Source of the DNA: Flagellimonas oceanensis
GTDB lineage: Bacteria; Bacteroidota; Bacteroidia; Flavobacteriales; Flavobacteriaceae
DNA length: 64,000 bases
Direction of reading: 5' to 3'
NCBI RefSeq assembly: GCF_003992595.1
Contig: NZ_RZNA01000040.1
Span: 310,001-374,000, forward strand
Part shown: piece by piece, positions 9,709-16,795 of the stretch
Layout of the letters: each line of letters opens with the position of its first letter
How positions within the stretch are numbered: position 1 is the stretch's first letter
Made by a program: the position numbers and the translations under genes
The notes under the pieces: generated by a model
Seen by the model: the letters and a program-made list of their open reading frames with translations, nothing else
Databases searched by the model: none
Told to the model about the DNA's origin: nothing

Positions 9709-11823
9709 CTAAACATTTATTAAATCTATTTTTTCCGAAGTCTCTACATCCACGTACGTAACAGGCATGGTAATTTTAATGGTTGTTCCTTTGCCCGGTT
9801 TACTGTCAATGTCCAAGGTTCCTTTTATTTTTTTACATCTCGAAATAATGTTTTTGAGACCAATTCCCTTCCTTTTTTTATTGATGTCAAAACCTACACC
9901 GTCATCGGTTATGGTCAGTTTCAACTTGTTGTCTTCCATGGATTGAAAAGAAATGCTTACATGCTTGCTTTTAGCATGTTTTACACAGTTTTTCAATGAT
10001 TCTTGGATAATCCTGTAGGCATTGATCTTGATGTCTCCCAGCAAATTGTCCCATGGAACCTTCTTGTCGTAGTTGAAGGAACAAGTTATACCAGAGGATT
10101 TTTCAATACCGTCGATCATATCTTCCAACGACACAATAAAATTATGAAATTTTTCGTACGATGCATGGTTCAATTCATGGGAAATGGTTCTTATCTCTTC
10201 TTCCAACTCCCTGAGTTTTTCGATAAGTGCTGCCCGTTGCTCAACCGAAACAGGGTCTTCCCGCTCGTTGAGTCCGCTCAGGATCAAACGAATCCCCAGC
10301 ATTTCGCCTAAAATACCATCGTGCAGCTCTTCGGAAATCCGTTTTTGTTCCAGTTGTTTGCCTTCTTCGAATTTCCCCTGTTGGGAGAGCATCAGGTTGT
10401 ATATTTCCTGATTGCTTTCTTGTTGACGTTGTTTGAATTTGAGTTGATTGTTGCTCACATAAAGGGAAACAATGATCATGAAACCCATCCCGAATACAAT
10501 CAAGAGTAAGGCGGAATAGGCCCAAACCTGCTTTTCTTTGGTAAGGATTTGGTTTTCCTCTATAATTTCATCGGTTTCCATACGGATTCTGCCGAACTTG
10601 TCCCTTTTTGTGCGTTCTTCCTCGCTTATGACCTCATCCAATTCATAATATTCCTGTGCGTATGCAGAGGCGTTGCCGGTATCCAGTTGGGTTAATAGTT
10701 TCAGTGCATCGAGGGACCGGTCGTTATTATAGGTTTCCCTAGCGATGGCATAGGCTTCCTTAGCTTGGGAGATAGCCCTTGTAGTATCATTTTTAGCGGA
10801 CAAAATTTCAGCATAATAGTAGTGGAGTCTGGCTCTATCATAAAGATCGCCGGTTGCTGAATTCACTTCAAAAGATTCATTGATAATTTCTTCGGCTCGT
10901 TCTACATCAGCGTCAGCCTTAAGTACGGAATAGGCAAAACTCCCAAGGGCTTTTTCGTAGGTACCGGGCAGTTCTTCTTTTAAGTCTTGGTTGGAAAGTA
11001 GTTGTTGATAGATTTCTTTGGCTTTTCCAAAATTCCCTGTATTCGTATAAATATTGGCAATATTATTTTGAATTTTCCATAGGAGTTCATTTTTATCTGC
11101 CCTATCGGATTTTATCAAATATTCCTTGGCTTTGTTATAGGATTCGATTGATTTTTCACTATTGCCCATGCCATTGGCCAGAACGCCCAACATATTATAG
11201 GCATTGTATAGTCTATAATTGTCTTCTAGGTCATCAAAAATCTTAATGGCTGCTGCGGCACTGATTTCCCCACCCAAATAATCCTTATAGGAATCTTGAA
11301 TCCTTGCCATATTATATAGCATACGTCCTTTAAGGGATTTGGAGGTGGAGTCTGAAGGCAATTTTTCAAAGCTGTTCAATGCTTCTTTATAATGGTAGAA
11401 TGCACTATCCGTAATTCCATTGGATTGTAAAAAGATTGCTAAGTCCCAATGTGAATACCCCAGTATTTTTTCTACCTTGGCTTTTTTGGATAGTTCCAAA
11501 AGTTTAGTATTTGATTTTCTAAAACCTAGAGAGTCCTTCAATTTTAGATATGCCAATGAAATTTTCGCAAGTTGTTCCAGTTTTGTGGTGTCCTTGGATA
11601 TGGTCATTGCCATTTGCTCCGCATCTTCCAAGTATGACTTCCGATTCTCAAATGATAATTCTTTAGCCGTTTTGGCCATAGTAACCAATTCTTGGATGGA
11701 ATCCACTTGTGGGTTGGAAGCCGACTCCTGCTTGGGTTCATGTTGAGCGCATCCTAAAACAAACAAAAAAAGTAGTATAAAGGTTCCGGTTTTCAAAGTG
11801 ATTGGGTTCGTTTGTATATCCAA
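9709..11823 (-). CDS. TPR-containing sensor histidine kinase (HisKA_3 type)
   Basis: 704 residues. The N-terminus ends in a lipobox-like LFVLGCAQ near residue 25. TPR-like helices cover about 60-400 (YNMLGVLANGMGNSEKSIESY, YTNTGNFGKAKEIYQQ). One membrane span (YSALLLIVFGMGFMIIVSLY) lies near 440. The HisKA_3 phospho-acceptor is in ISEELHDGILGEML, and the HATPase has INAYRIIQESLKNCVKHA, DDGVGF and KGIGLKN. There is no ATG at the start: TTG at 11823, or TTG at 11796 (which gives MKTGTFILLFLFVLGC), must be used. The TPR part is probably periplasmic. It is followed by its response regulator and lies 12 bases past a hairpin that ends the two small genes upstream. Confidence 0.92.
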   Translation of the reverse strand: MDIQTNPITLKTGTFILLFLFVLGCAQHEPKQESASNPQVDSIQELVTMAKTAKELSFENRKSYLEDAEQMAMTISKDTTKLEQLAKISLAYLKLKDSLGFRKSNTKLLELSKKAKVEKILGYSHWDLAIFLQSNGITDSAFYHYKEALNSFEKLPSDSTSKSLKGRMLYNMARIQDSYKDYLGGEISAAAAIKIFDDLEDNYRLYNAYNMLGVLANGMGNSEKSIESYNKAKEYLIKSDRADKNELLWKIQNNIANIYTNTGNFGKAKEIYQQLLSNQDLKEELPGTYEKALGSFAYSVLKADADVERAEEIINESFEVNSATGDLYDRARLHYYYAEILSAKNDTTRAISQAKEAYAIARETYNNDRSLDALKLLTQLDTGNASAYAQEYYELDEVISEEERTKRDKFGRIRMETDEIIEENQILTKEKQVWAYSALLLIVFGMGFMIIVSLYVSNNQLKFKQRQQESNQEIYNLMLSQQGKFEEGKQLEQKRISEELHDGILGEMLGIRLILSGLNEREDPVSVEQRAALIEKLRELEEEIRTISHELNHASYEKFHNFIVSLEDMIDGIEKSSGITCSFNYDKKVPWDNLLGDIKINAYRIIQESLKNCVKHAKSKHVSISFQSMEDNKLKLTITDDGVGFDINKKRKGIGLKNIISRCKKIKGTLDIDSKPGKGTTIKITMPVTYVDVETSEKIDLINV

Positions 11824-11834
11824 GGTAACAAAAA

Positions 11835-11862
11835 AGCCCCAAATCTATAGAGGTTTGGGGCT
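11835..11862 (-). terminator. Terminator or attenuator hairpin with embedded -7 box
   Basis: AGCCCCAAA at 11835-11843 pairs perfectly with TTTGGGGCT at 11854-11862, and read on the minus strand it is followed by TTTTTGTT. It ends the two-gene small-protein transcript. It also contains a perfect -7 box, TAGATTTG (11840-11847, minus), which could start the kinase transcript 13 bases before its TTG codon. Either readthrough or this promoter must feed the kinase genes. Confidence 0.7.
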
Positions 11863-11886
11863 GGGTTGTATATGGTAACCAATTTT

Positions 11887-12108
11887 TTAAAGTTGGCGAC
11901 TATCGTTGGTACTTTGTTGTAGCCGCATCGAACTGTACTTTGCAATTCCAATATGGATACGGTTCCTAAGTGATTCTTTTGGATAATTTTCAAATGAATC
12001 AGCTTTTGATTCTACATTGGACTCATCTTTTTGGTAAATGAATACTAAAGATAAAACCAATACTAAAAATACATTTCGAGTCAAGTTGGGTTGATAATTG
12101 AAAAGCAT
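11887..12108 (-). CDS. Small membrane or exported protein of unknown function
   Basis: 73 residues starting MLFNYQPNLTRNVFLVLVLSLVFIYQ: a short polar start, one hydrophobic helix (about 13-25) and a charged, Ser-rich C-terminal tail ending QQSTNDSRQL. It could be a single-span membrane protein or an uncleaved or cleaved secreted peptide. It begins 7 bases after the stop of the 58-residue lipoprotein gene and is followed by a hairpin, so the two form one transcript. No family recognised. Its small size makes it less certain; support comes from the ATG, the spacing and the terminator. Confidence 0.6.
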   Translation of the reverse strand: MLFNYQPNLTRNVFLVLVLSLVFIYQKDESNVESKADSFENYPKESLRNRIHIGIAKYSSMRLQQSTNDSRQL

Positions 12109-12115
12109 TGTTTAT

Positions 12116-12292
12116 CTATTCATCATCTTCGCGTGCATCAACTTCCGTTTCATCATCATCAGAAAGAGCGTTCTGGTCTACAGTTATTTGTTCGAACATG
12201 GCCTCAGTGTCTTGTACATCGGTTTCGGCTTCACAAGAGTAGAATCCAATTGTCAATAATGCCATGGCTAAAATGCTTAGTACTTTTTTCAT
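12116..12292 (-). CDS. Tiny acidic lipoprotein
   Basis: 58 residues translated from the ATG at 12292: MKKVLSILAMALLTIGFYSC, then a strongly acidic tail (QNALSDDDETEVDAREDDE). The cysteine at residue 20, after a textbook signal peptide, predicts a lipoprotein or a short processed peptide. It is the first gene of a two-gene unit. About 100 bases upstream lies a pair of 9-bp direct repeats suited to the LytTR regulator encoded next door, and CTAAAGTA at 12331-12338 reads TACTTTAG on the minus strand, one base off the -7 consensus. Function unknown; a secreted signal or an envelope-stress reporter are possibilities. Confidence 0.75.
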   Translation of the reverse strand: MKKVLSILAMALLTIGFYSCEAETDVQDTEAMFEQITVDQNALSDDDETEVDAREDDE

Positions 12293-12392
12293 AATATTAG
12301 GTCTTTAGGTAAAAAATTAAGTTTATACCGCTAAAGTATCTGGCATTTTCAGCTGGGGAAGTATTTCTGGAAGGGGCGTAGTATTCCTAGTC

Positions 12393-12427
12393 AATCTGCT
12401 AGAATTCTACGATAATCTGCAAGAATT
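12393..12427 (-). promoter_or_regulatory. Candidate LytTR operator upstream of the small exported-protein genes
   Basis: AATCTGCTAGAATT (12393-12406) and AATCTGCAAGAATT (12414-12427) differ at one base and repeat with a 21-bp period. On the minus strand the 9-mers are TTGCAGATT and TAGCAGATT, 12 bp apart. LytTR proteins typically bind 9-bp direct repeats 12-13 bp apart, on one face of the helix. The site lies between the LytTR gene and the lipoprotein gene, at about -65 to -100 from the probable transcription start. Confidence 0.6.
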
Positions 12428-12430
12428 TTG

Positions 12431-13162
12431 CTAATTAAGGGCCTTTGCTGCCGTTTTGGAGAGCATTTCCTTTAATTGGTCCACTTTATCCTTATATGTC
12501 TTGGAAAAAGGAAGTTCCTCTTCGCCATGGTTGAGGCTGCAAATGGATTTGCCGTAGTTGATACGGGATACATACCTACTATTTATGATATAGCTTTGGT
12601 GCACCCGAATAAAATCCTTGGGAAGTTTTTCCTCAAAGGATTTCAAGGTCTTAAAGGCGCTGATGACATTGCCATCCTTCATAAAGAAATCGGTAGTATT
12701 GTTGTCGGATTTCAGGTAAAGGATGTTTTTAGTATCCAGATACCGGTAATCCTTATAGGATTTAAGACAAATGGTGGATGGAGTATCTTGTTTTGGATGT
12801 AGTTTCCTTAAGCGGAAAATTGTCTTTCTAATATCAAATTCGTTGTGCGGCAGGATCCAATAATCAAAAAAACCACTTTTAATGGCGTTGTACGCATATT
12901 TTTTGGTTTTGGCATATCCTATGATCAATGGAAGGGTCTGCATGTATTGGTTCAGTTCCGTGATCATTTGGAAGTAATCCATGCCATCCTCGCCAAGATT
13001 GATAAGTACAAGATCAGGGTTGTATTTTAAAATGGAATTGAGACCACTTGAAGCACTGGTGTCCACCTCTGCACAAACCAAATCCTCGAACTCCTCCAAG
13101 TAGAGTTGCAACTGAAGCTTTGAGCTCGCATCCGAATCGATTATGTTGTAAGTATATTCCAT
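12431..13162 (-). CDS. LytTR-family transcription regulator with degenerate receiver domain
   Basis: 243 residues from the ATG at 13162 (MEYTYNIIDSDASS). The N-terminal 120 residues have the receiver fold, but the phospho-acceptor position is Asn55 (PDLVLINLG) and the conserved Lys is Leu (FFDYWILP), so ordinary phosphorylation is unlikely. The C-terminal 100 residues are a LytTR DNA-binding domain (YLDTKNILYLKSDNNTTDFF, FIRVHQSYIINSRYVSRI). It is the only LytTR gene in the window and has no adjacent LytS-type kinase. Paired 9-bp repeats lie both over its own upstream region and before the next operon, which suggests autoregulation and control of the small exported proteins. Confidence 0.9.
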   Translation of the reverse strand: MEYTYNIIDSDASSKLQLQLYLEEFEDLVCAEVDTSASSGLNSILKYNPDLVLINLGEDGMDYFQMITELNQYMQTLPLIIGYAKTKKYAYNAIKSGFFDYWILPHNEFDIRKTIFRLRKLHPKQDTPSTICLKSYKDYRYLDTKNILYLKSDNNTTDFFMKDGNVISAFKTLKSFEEKLPKDFIRVHQSYIINSRYVSRINYGKSICSLNHGEEELPFSKTYKDKVDQLKEMLSKTAAKALN

Positions 13163-13570
13163 GTGCAATTTGCTGATTGCAAGTTACTAACGCATGAAAA
13201 AAACTCGTTGCAGTTTTCCCTTAAAAAAACTATGGGTTTCCCCCTAAATCGGACTATTTTCCTACACATTTCCATAAAAAATCGTTAAAACGAAATTATA
13301 TGTAATTATTTCTTCGATTTTTTTGGTTCAATTTCGTGATGAAATCAATCTCAAAAAACCACCGATATTATGGTGCTGAATTCTGGAAAATTTGGAATGT
13401 AAATTGGGTAATAATTGCGCTTGATTGGTTCAACAAATAGGTTTAGTTCATGTTTGGCTTACTACTATATTACAATTTGTTGAGGCCGCTTCAAAATTTT
13501 GGACAGTGGATTTTGGGATATAGGGCCATATTTCGATGAAATACAGCGACTTAAAGCATAAGATTGCTTT
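13163..13570. other. Intergenic region, 408 bases, upstream of the LytTR gene
   Basis: AT-rich, with no credible open frame on either strand. It holds the LytTR-type repeat pair at 13187-13216 close to the LytTR gene. A short AT-rich stem (AAAGCA/TGCTTT, 13553-13570) sits at the thioesterase stop but lacks a convincing U-run. The rest shows no recognisable signal. Confidence 0.6.
13187..13216 (+). promoter_or_regulatory. Candidate LytTR autoregulatory site
   Basis: TTGCAAGTT (13187-13195) and TTGCAGTTT (13208-13216) are separated by exactly 12 bases, the same geometry as the pair at 12393-12427 and a similar consensus (TTGCAGDTT). It lies 25-54 bases before the LytTR start codon, on the strand opposite the gene, where a bound protein would cover the promoter. 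Confidence 0.55.
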
Positions 13571-13963
13571 TTAGTCCATAAAGAGCGCTTCGATTTCCTC
13601 TGGAACCCGTTTGGGCCGAAAGGTTTTGGCATCCAATAAGCACCATTCCGTTACCGCTTTGACCAACAGCTCATCTGTTGCTTTGTTTTTGATTTCCACG
13701 ATTCGTATGGAGATAGGGCCTTTATTGCTCTTTATATATGTATTCATCAGGATAGTGTGTCCCAACACGGCGGATTTATGGTAAGTAATATTATGGTTCC
13801 GAACCACCCAGACCATCGATTCCTGAGTTTCCTCTGAGGTAACATGCATCCAATGCTTTTTGGAGATATCCTGAATCCACTCCACATACCTTATATTGTT
13901 GACATGGTTAAGATCGTCCAGGTCACTTGGGACAACATCAAAAACTTCCGAATAGGTTTTCAT
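13571..13963 (-). CDS. Acyl-CoA thioesterase, 4HBT hot-dog fold
   Basis: 130 residues starting MKTYSEVFDVVPSDLDDLNH. The DLNHVNNIRYVEWIQD segment near residue 18 is the 4-hydroxybenzoyl-CoA/YbgC-type thioesterase motif with its active-site Asp region. Such enzymes hydrolyse acyl-CoA or acyl-ACP thioesters as dimers or tetramers in the cytosol; the chain preference is not readable. Its ATG overlaps the stop codon of the upstream cyclotransferase by one base (TGATG), so translation is coupled. An in-frame TTG one codon upstream is an unlikely start. Confidence 0.9.
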   Translation of the reverse strand: MKTYSEVFDVVPSDLDDLNHVNNIRYVEWIQDISKKHWMHVTSEETQESMVWVVRNHNITYHKSAVLGHTILMNTYIKSNKGPISIRIVEIKNKATDELLVKAVTEWCLLDAKTFRPKRVPEEIEALFMD

Positions 13964-15027
13964 CAATCTTTTTTGCGGATTTCTACCTCAAACAATTTGT
14001 CCCAATTTTTGCCGGTCACAAAAAACGTTCCCCGTTCTGGATGATAGGCCACTCCGTTCAAAACTGAATTGCCTTCGTCCCATTCAGGACCTTTTTTCAC
14101 TTTGTTCTTGAGTCCACCAAAGTTGATGACCCCTTCAATGGCTCCCGAGGTGGCATCAATGATCATCATGCTTTCTTTTTGGTACACATTGGCGTAGATT
14201 TTACCGTTTACATATTCCAACTCGTTGGCCATGTTGAAAATGGATTTGTTGGTGGCCGTTTCAATATGTCCTTTCTCTTCCAACGTCTCTGGGTCCAAGA
14301 ACCATATTTTTTCGGTGCCATCACTTTTGAATATTTTTTCGCCGTCGTTACATAGACCCCATCCTTCACGGCTTTTACCATAGGTAAAGTTTTTGATTTT
14401 TTCCAGATTGGAGATATCGTACACATATCCCAAACCGCTCTGCCATGTAAGTTGGTAGAGTTTATCGTTCATAATAGTGATGCCTTCTCCAAATACAGAA
14501 GCATCCATATCTATTTGCTGAAGGACTTCACCTGTTTCAAAGTTCACTTTTCTGACCGAGGAGGCACCTCTCTTGCCTGTACTTTCATATAACGTGCCAT
14601 TGTGAAATTCCAAGCCTTGGGTGTATGCTCCCGTATCGTGCGGATAACTATTGATTATTTCATAAGTGTACACCTCTGGGGCTGCAGCAGCCAATAACCG
14701 GAAATCTTTTTCAACTTCCACGGTCTGTTCTTCAATTTTGAACTTGGCGACCAAGGTTTTGTTGCCCAAAGTAGGTAGGTCCATGGTCAACTTTCCATTT
14801 TCCACAGGTATTTCCTTATCATCTATATAATAATGTAAGTCCGAAATTTCAATTTCTTTTTTGTTCTTCAGCGCCACACCTAGTTGCTGATTTTGCTGTA
14901 TGGCTTTGTTTTCCAATTGAATGGAAAAATGTTTGGCTGGGTTGGCACTTCCGCCGCATCCCAAAAAGAAGAGCAATGCCCCGGTTATAGAAAAAAGTTT
15001 GCCCATGGTTCTTACTGCTTGTGTCAT
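13963..15027 (-). CDS. Glutaminyl-peptide cyclotransferase (glutamine cyclotransferase family), lipoprotein
   Basis: 354 residues; the start is ATG 15027 or ATG 15006 (MGKLFSITGALLFFLGCGG), both leading into a lipobox. After a linker of about 90 residues (FKIEEQTVEVEKDF) comes a five-bladed propeller of the plant/bacterial glutamine cyclotransferase type (about 118-352: SYPHDTGAYTQGLEFHNGTL, GWGLCNDGEKIFKSDGTEKI, NELEYVNGKIYANV, LNGVAYHPERGTFFVTGKNW). These enzymes turn N-terminal Gln into pyroglutamate on exported proteins. A perfect -7 box (TATATTTG, 15077-15084, minus) lies upstream. First gene of a two-gene unit with the thioesterase. Confidence 0.93.
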   Translation of the reverse strand: MTQAVRTMGKLFSITGALLFFLGCGGSANPAKHFSIQLENKAIQQNQQLGVALKNKKEIEISDLHYYIDDKEIPVENGKLTMDLPTLGNKTLVAKFKIEEQTVEVEKDFRLLAAAAPEVYTYEIINSYPHDTGAYTQGLEFHNGTLYESTGKRGASSVRKVNFETGEVLQQIDMDASVFGEGITIMNDKLYQLTWQSGLGYVYDISNLEKIKNFTYGKSREGWGLCNDGEKIFKSDGTEKIWFLDPETLEEKGHIETATNKSIFNMANELEYVNGKIYANVYQKESMMIIDATSGAIEGVINFGGLKNKVKKGPEWDEGNSVLNGVAYHPERGTFFVTGKNWDKLFEVEIRKKD

Positions 15028-15070
15028 AAATCGTTAATCCTAAAACACCGAAATTAAGAATGAATTGGGA

Positions 15071-15100
15071 TTGCCACAAATATAAAAGGTCGTATATTTG
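15071..15100 (+). promoter_or_regulatory. Promoter of the SRP RNA gene
   Basis: TTG at 15071-15073 and a perfect -7 box TATATTTG at 15093-15100, 19 bases apart. Transcription would begin near 15104-15106, at the 5' end of the SRP RNA. Confidence 0.8.
15077..15084 (-). promoter_or_regulatory. -7 box for the cyclotransferase-thioesterase unit
   Basis: TATATTTG on the minus strand, a perfect match to TAnnTTTG, inside the spacer of the opposing SRP RNA promoter. The two divergent promoters therefore overlap. A -33 TTG at the right distance is not clear. Confidence 0.5.
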
Positions 15101-15104
15101 CAGC

Positions 15105-15205
15105 TGGGCAAGTCCTACACGACCAGCTCCTGCAGAATCCCCCAGGGCGGGAACGCAGCAAGGGTATGCGGTCGTAGCGGTGCGATGTAGGTAGCTTGCC
15201 TTTTT
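15105..15205 (+). ncRNA. ffs: 4.5S signal recognition particle RNA, small bacterial type
   Basis: About 100 bases forming one long hairpin: GGCAAG at 15107-15112 pairs with CTTGCC at 15195-15200. The conserved apical domain IV includes CAGGGCGGGAACGCAGCAAGG (the GGAA-type tetraloop with its asymmetric loop), which binds Ffh. A T-run (15201-15207) ends it. It forms SRP with Ffh to target membrane proteins. It has a perfect promoter and is followed 22 bases later by the SDR start codon. Confidence 0.95.
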
Positions 15206-15228
15206 TTGTACCCAAAAATCAGATGATC

Positions 15229-16038
15229 ATGGATAAAAAAGTTGTACTGATCACCGGAGGTTCTTCAGGTATTGGTAAATCCATAGGAACATATTTGACC
15301 CAAAAAGGATTTACCGTTTATGGTACTACACGCAATCCAAAAAACTACCCCGATTTTAAGGAATTTGAGCTTGTTCAATTAGACGTGAAGGATGTGGAAA
15401 GCATTCAAAAAGCCGTTTCCCATGTGATTTCCAAGGAAAACAGATTGGATGTATTGATAAACAATGCAGGTGTGGGTATCACGGGCCCTATTGAAGAGAC
15501 ACCCCACGAAGAGATCCTAAATGTATTCGAGACCAACTTTCATGGTCCTATACATGTGATGAAGGCCGTTTTACCCCAAATGCGAAAGCAGGGCGGGGGA
15601 GCCATCATCAATATAACATCCATTGCGGGCTATATGGGATTGCCCTACCGAGGGTTCTATTCCGCCACCAAAGGTGCTCTAGGGCTCATTACCGAGGCAC
15701 TGCGCATGGAAACCAAGGATTTTGGCGTAACCGTGACCAATGTGGCCCCAGGGGATTTTGCCACCAATATTGCATCGGGCAGGTACCATTCCCCGGTAAT
15801 CAAGGGCTCTGCTTACGAAGAAAAGTACAATCAAACCCTAAAAGGGATTGATGAGGATGTGGATAGTGGGGGAGACCCCATCCAAGTGGCCGAAGCGGTT
15901 TACAAGATCATCAACCAGAAAAAACCGAAGGTACATAACCCGGTCGGTGCATTTTTACAAAAGTTTTCCCTTAGGTTAAAGAACATTTTACCCGACAAAG
16001 TCTACGAAAAATTGCTCCTCAACCATTATAAGTTGTAA
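15229..16038 (+). CDS. Short-chain dehydrogenase/reductase (SDR)
   Basis: 269 residues from MDKKVVLITGGSSGIGKSIG (ATG at 15223 also possible). The classical SDR pattern is complete: TGGSSGIG cofactor loop, NNAGVG near residue 88, Ser in ITSIAGY and the YSATKGAL catalytic Tyr/Lys near 155. The N-terminal loop TTRNPKNY (Arg-Asn after beta2) suggests NADP(H). Substrate not deducible. The start lies about 22 bases past the SRP RNA T-run, so the gene probably depends on readthrough from the SRP promoter or on a start inside it. It is followed 39 bases later by transaldolase. Confidence 0.92.
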   Translation: MDKKVVLITGGSSGIGKSIGTYLTQKGFTVYGTTRNPKNYPDFKEFELVQLDVKDVESIQKAVSHVISKENRLDVLINNAGVGITGPIEETPHEEILNVFETNFHGPIHVMKAVLPQMRKQGGGAIINITSIAGYMGLPYRGFYSATKGALGLITEALRMETKDFGVTVTNVAPGDFATNIASGRYHSPVIKGSAYEEKYNQTLKGIDEDVDSGGDPIQVAEAVYKIINQKKPKVHNPVGAFLQKFSLRLKNILPDKVYEKLLLNHYKL

Positions 16039-16077
16039 TTTTACACGTATTAGTGAACAAATTATAAATACTTAGAA

Positions 16078-16734
16078 ATGAAGTTTTTTATTGATACTGC
16101 CAACCTTGACCAAATTAAGGAAGCCCAAGAGCTGGGTGTGTTGGATGGTGTGACCACCAACCCTTCCCTAATGGCGAAAGAAGGTATTACAGGAAAGGAT
16201 AATATTTTAAAGCACTACGTGGATATCTGCAATATTGTTGATGGAGATGTTTCTGCCGAAGTAGTGGCCACGGAGTTTGATGAAATGGTCAAAGAAGGCG
16301 AGGAGCTAGCGGAACTGCACGAGCAGATTGTGGTAAAAGTTCCTATGATCAAGGATGGTGTAAAGGCATTGAAATATTTTTCAGATAAAGGTATCCGTAC
16401 CAACTGTACTTTGGTGTTCTCACCTGGTCAGGCCCTATTGGCTGCCAAAGCTGGAGCAACCTATGTTTCTCCGTTCTTGGGCAGATTGGACGATATTTCA
16501 ACCGATGGTCTTAACCTGATTGCGGAAATCCGTTTGATTTATGATAACTACGGATTTGAAACCGAAATCTTGGCCGCTTCCATTCGTCATACCATGCACG
16601 TAATCGATTGTGCCAAGCTTGGCGCCGATGTGATGACTGGCCCATTGTCTTCCATAGATGGATTGTTGAAACATCCATTGACCGATATTGGATTGGCCAA
16701 GTTTTTGGAAGATTACAAGAAAGGAAATTCCTAA
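16078..16734 (+). CDS. tal: Transaldolase, small (TalC/Fsa-like) type
   Basis: 218 residues, the short transaldolase/fructose-6-phosphate aldolase-like class. [33 protein letters not shown], the Schiff-base Lys region IVVKVPM near residue 85, and [30 protein letters not shown] are characteristic. It most likely serves the non-oxidative pentose phosphate pathway; the aldolase alternative cannot be excluded by eye. Cytosolic. A strong terminator follows 26 bases after the stop. Confidence 0.94.
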   Translation: MKFFIDTANLDQIKEAQELGVLDGVTTNPSLMAKEGITGKDNILKHYVDICNIVDGDVSAEVVATEFDEMVKEGEELAELHEQIVVKVPMIKDGVKALKYFSDKGIRTNCTLVFSPGQALLAAKAGATYVSPFLGRLDDISTDGLNLIAEIRLIYDNYGFETEILAASIRHTMHVIDCAKLGADVMTGPLSSIDGLLKHPLTDIGLAKFLEDYKKGNS

Positions 16735-16760
16735 TTTGGAATCTTGATAAAATCGAATAG

Positions 16761-16787
16761 GCCCTGAATGAAAATTCGGGGCTTTTT
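16761..16787 (+). terminator. Rho-independent terminator of tal
   Basis: GCCCTGAAT (16761-16769) pairs with ATTCGGGGC (16774-16782), with one G-T pair, around a GAAA tetraloop; TTTTT follows. Confidence 0.85.
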
Positions 16788-16795
16788 ATATATTA

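Noticed and set aside
13553..13570. Possible terminator after the thioesterase gene
   Set aside because: Only six AT-rich base pairs and no U-run on the relevant strand.
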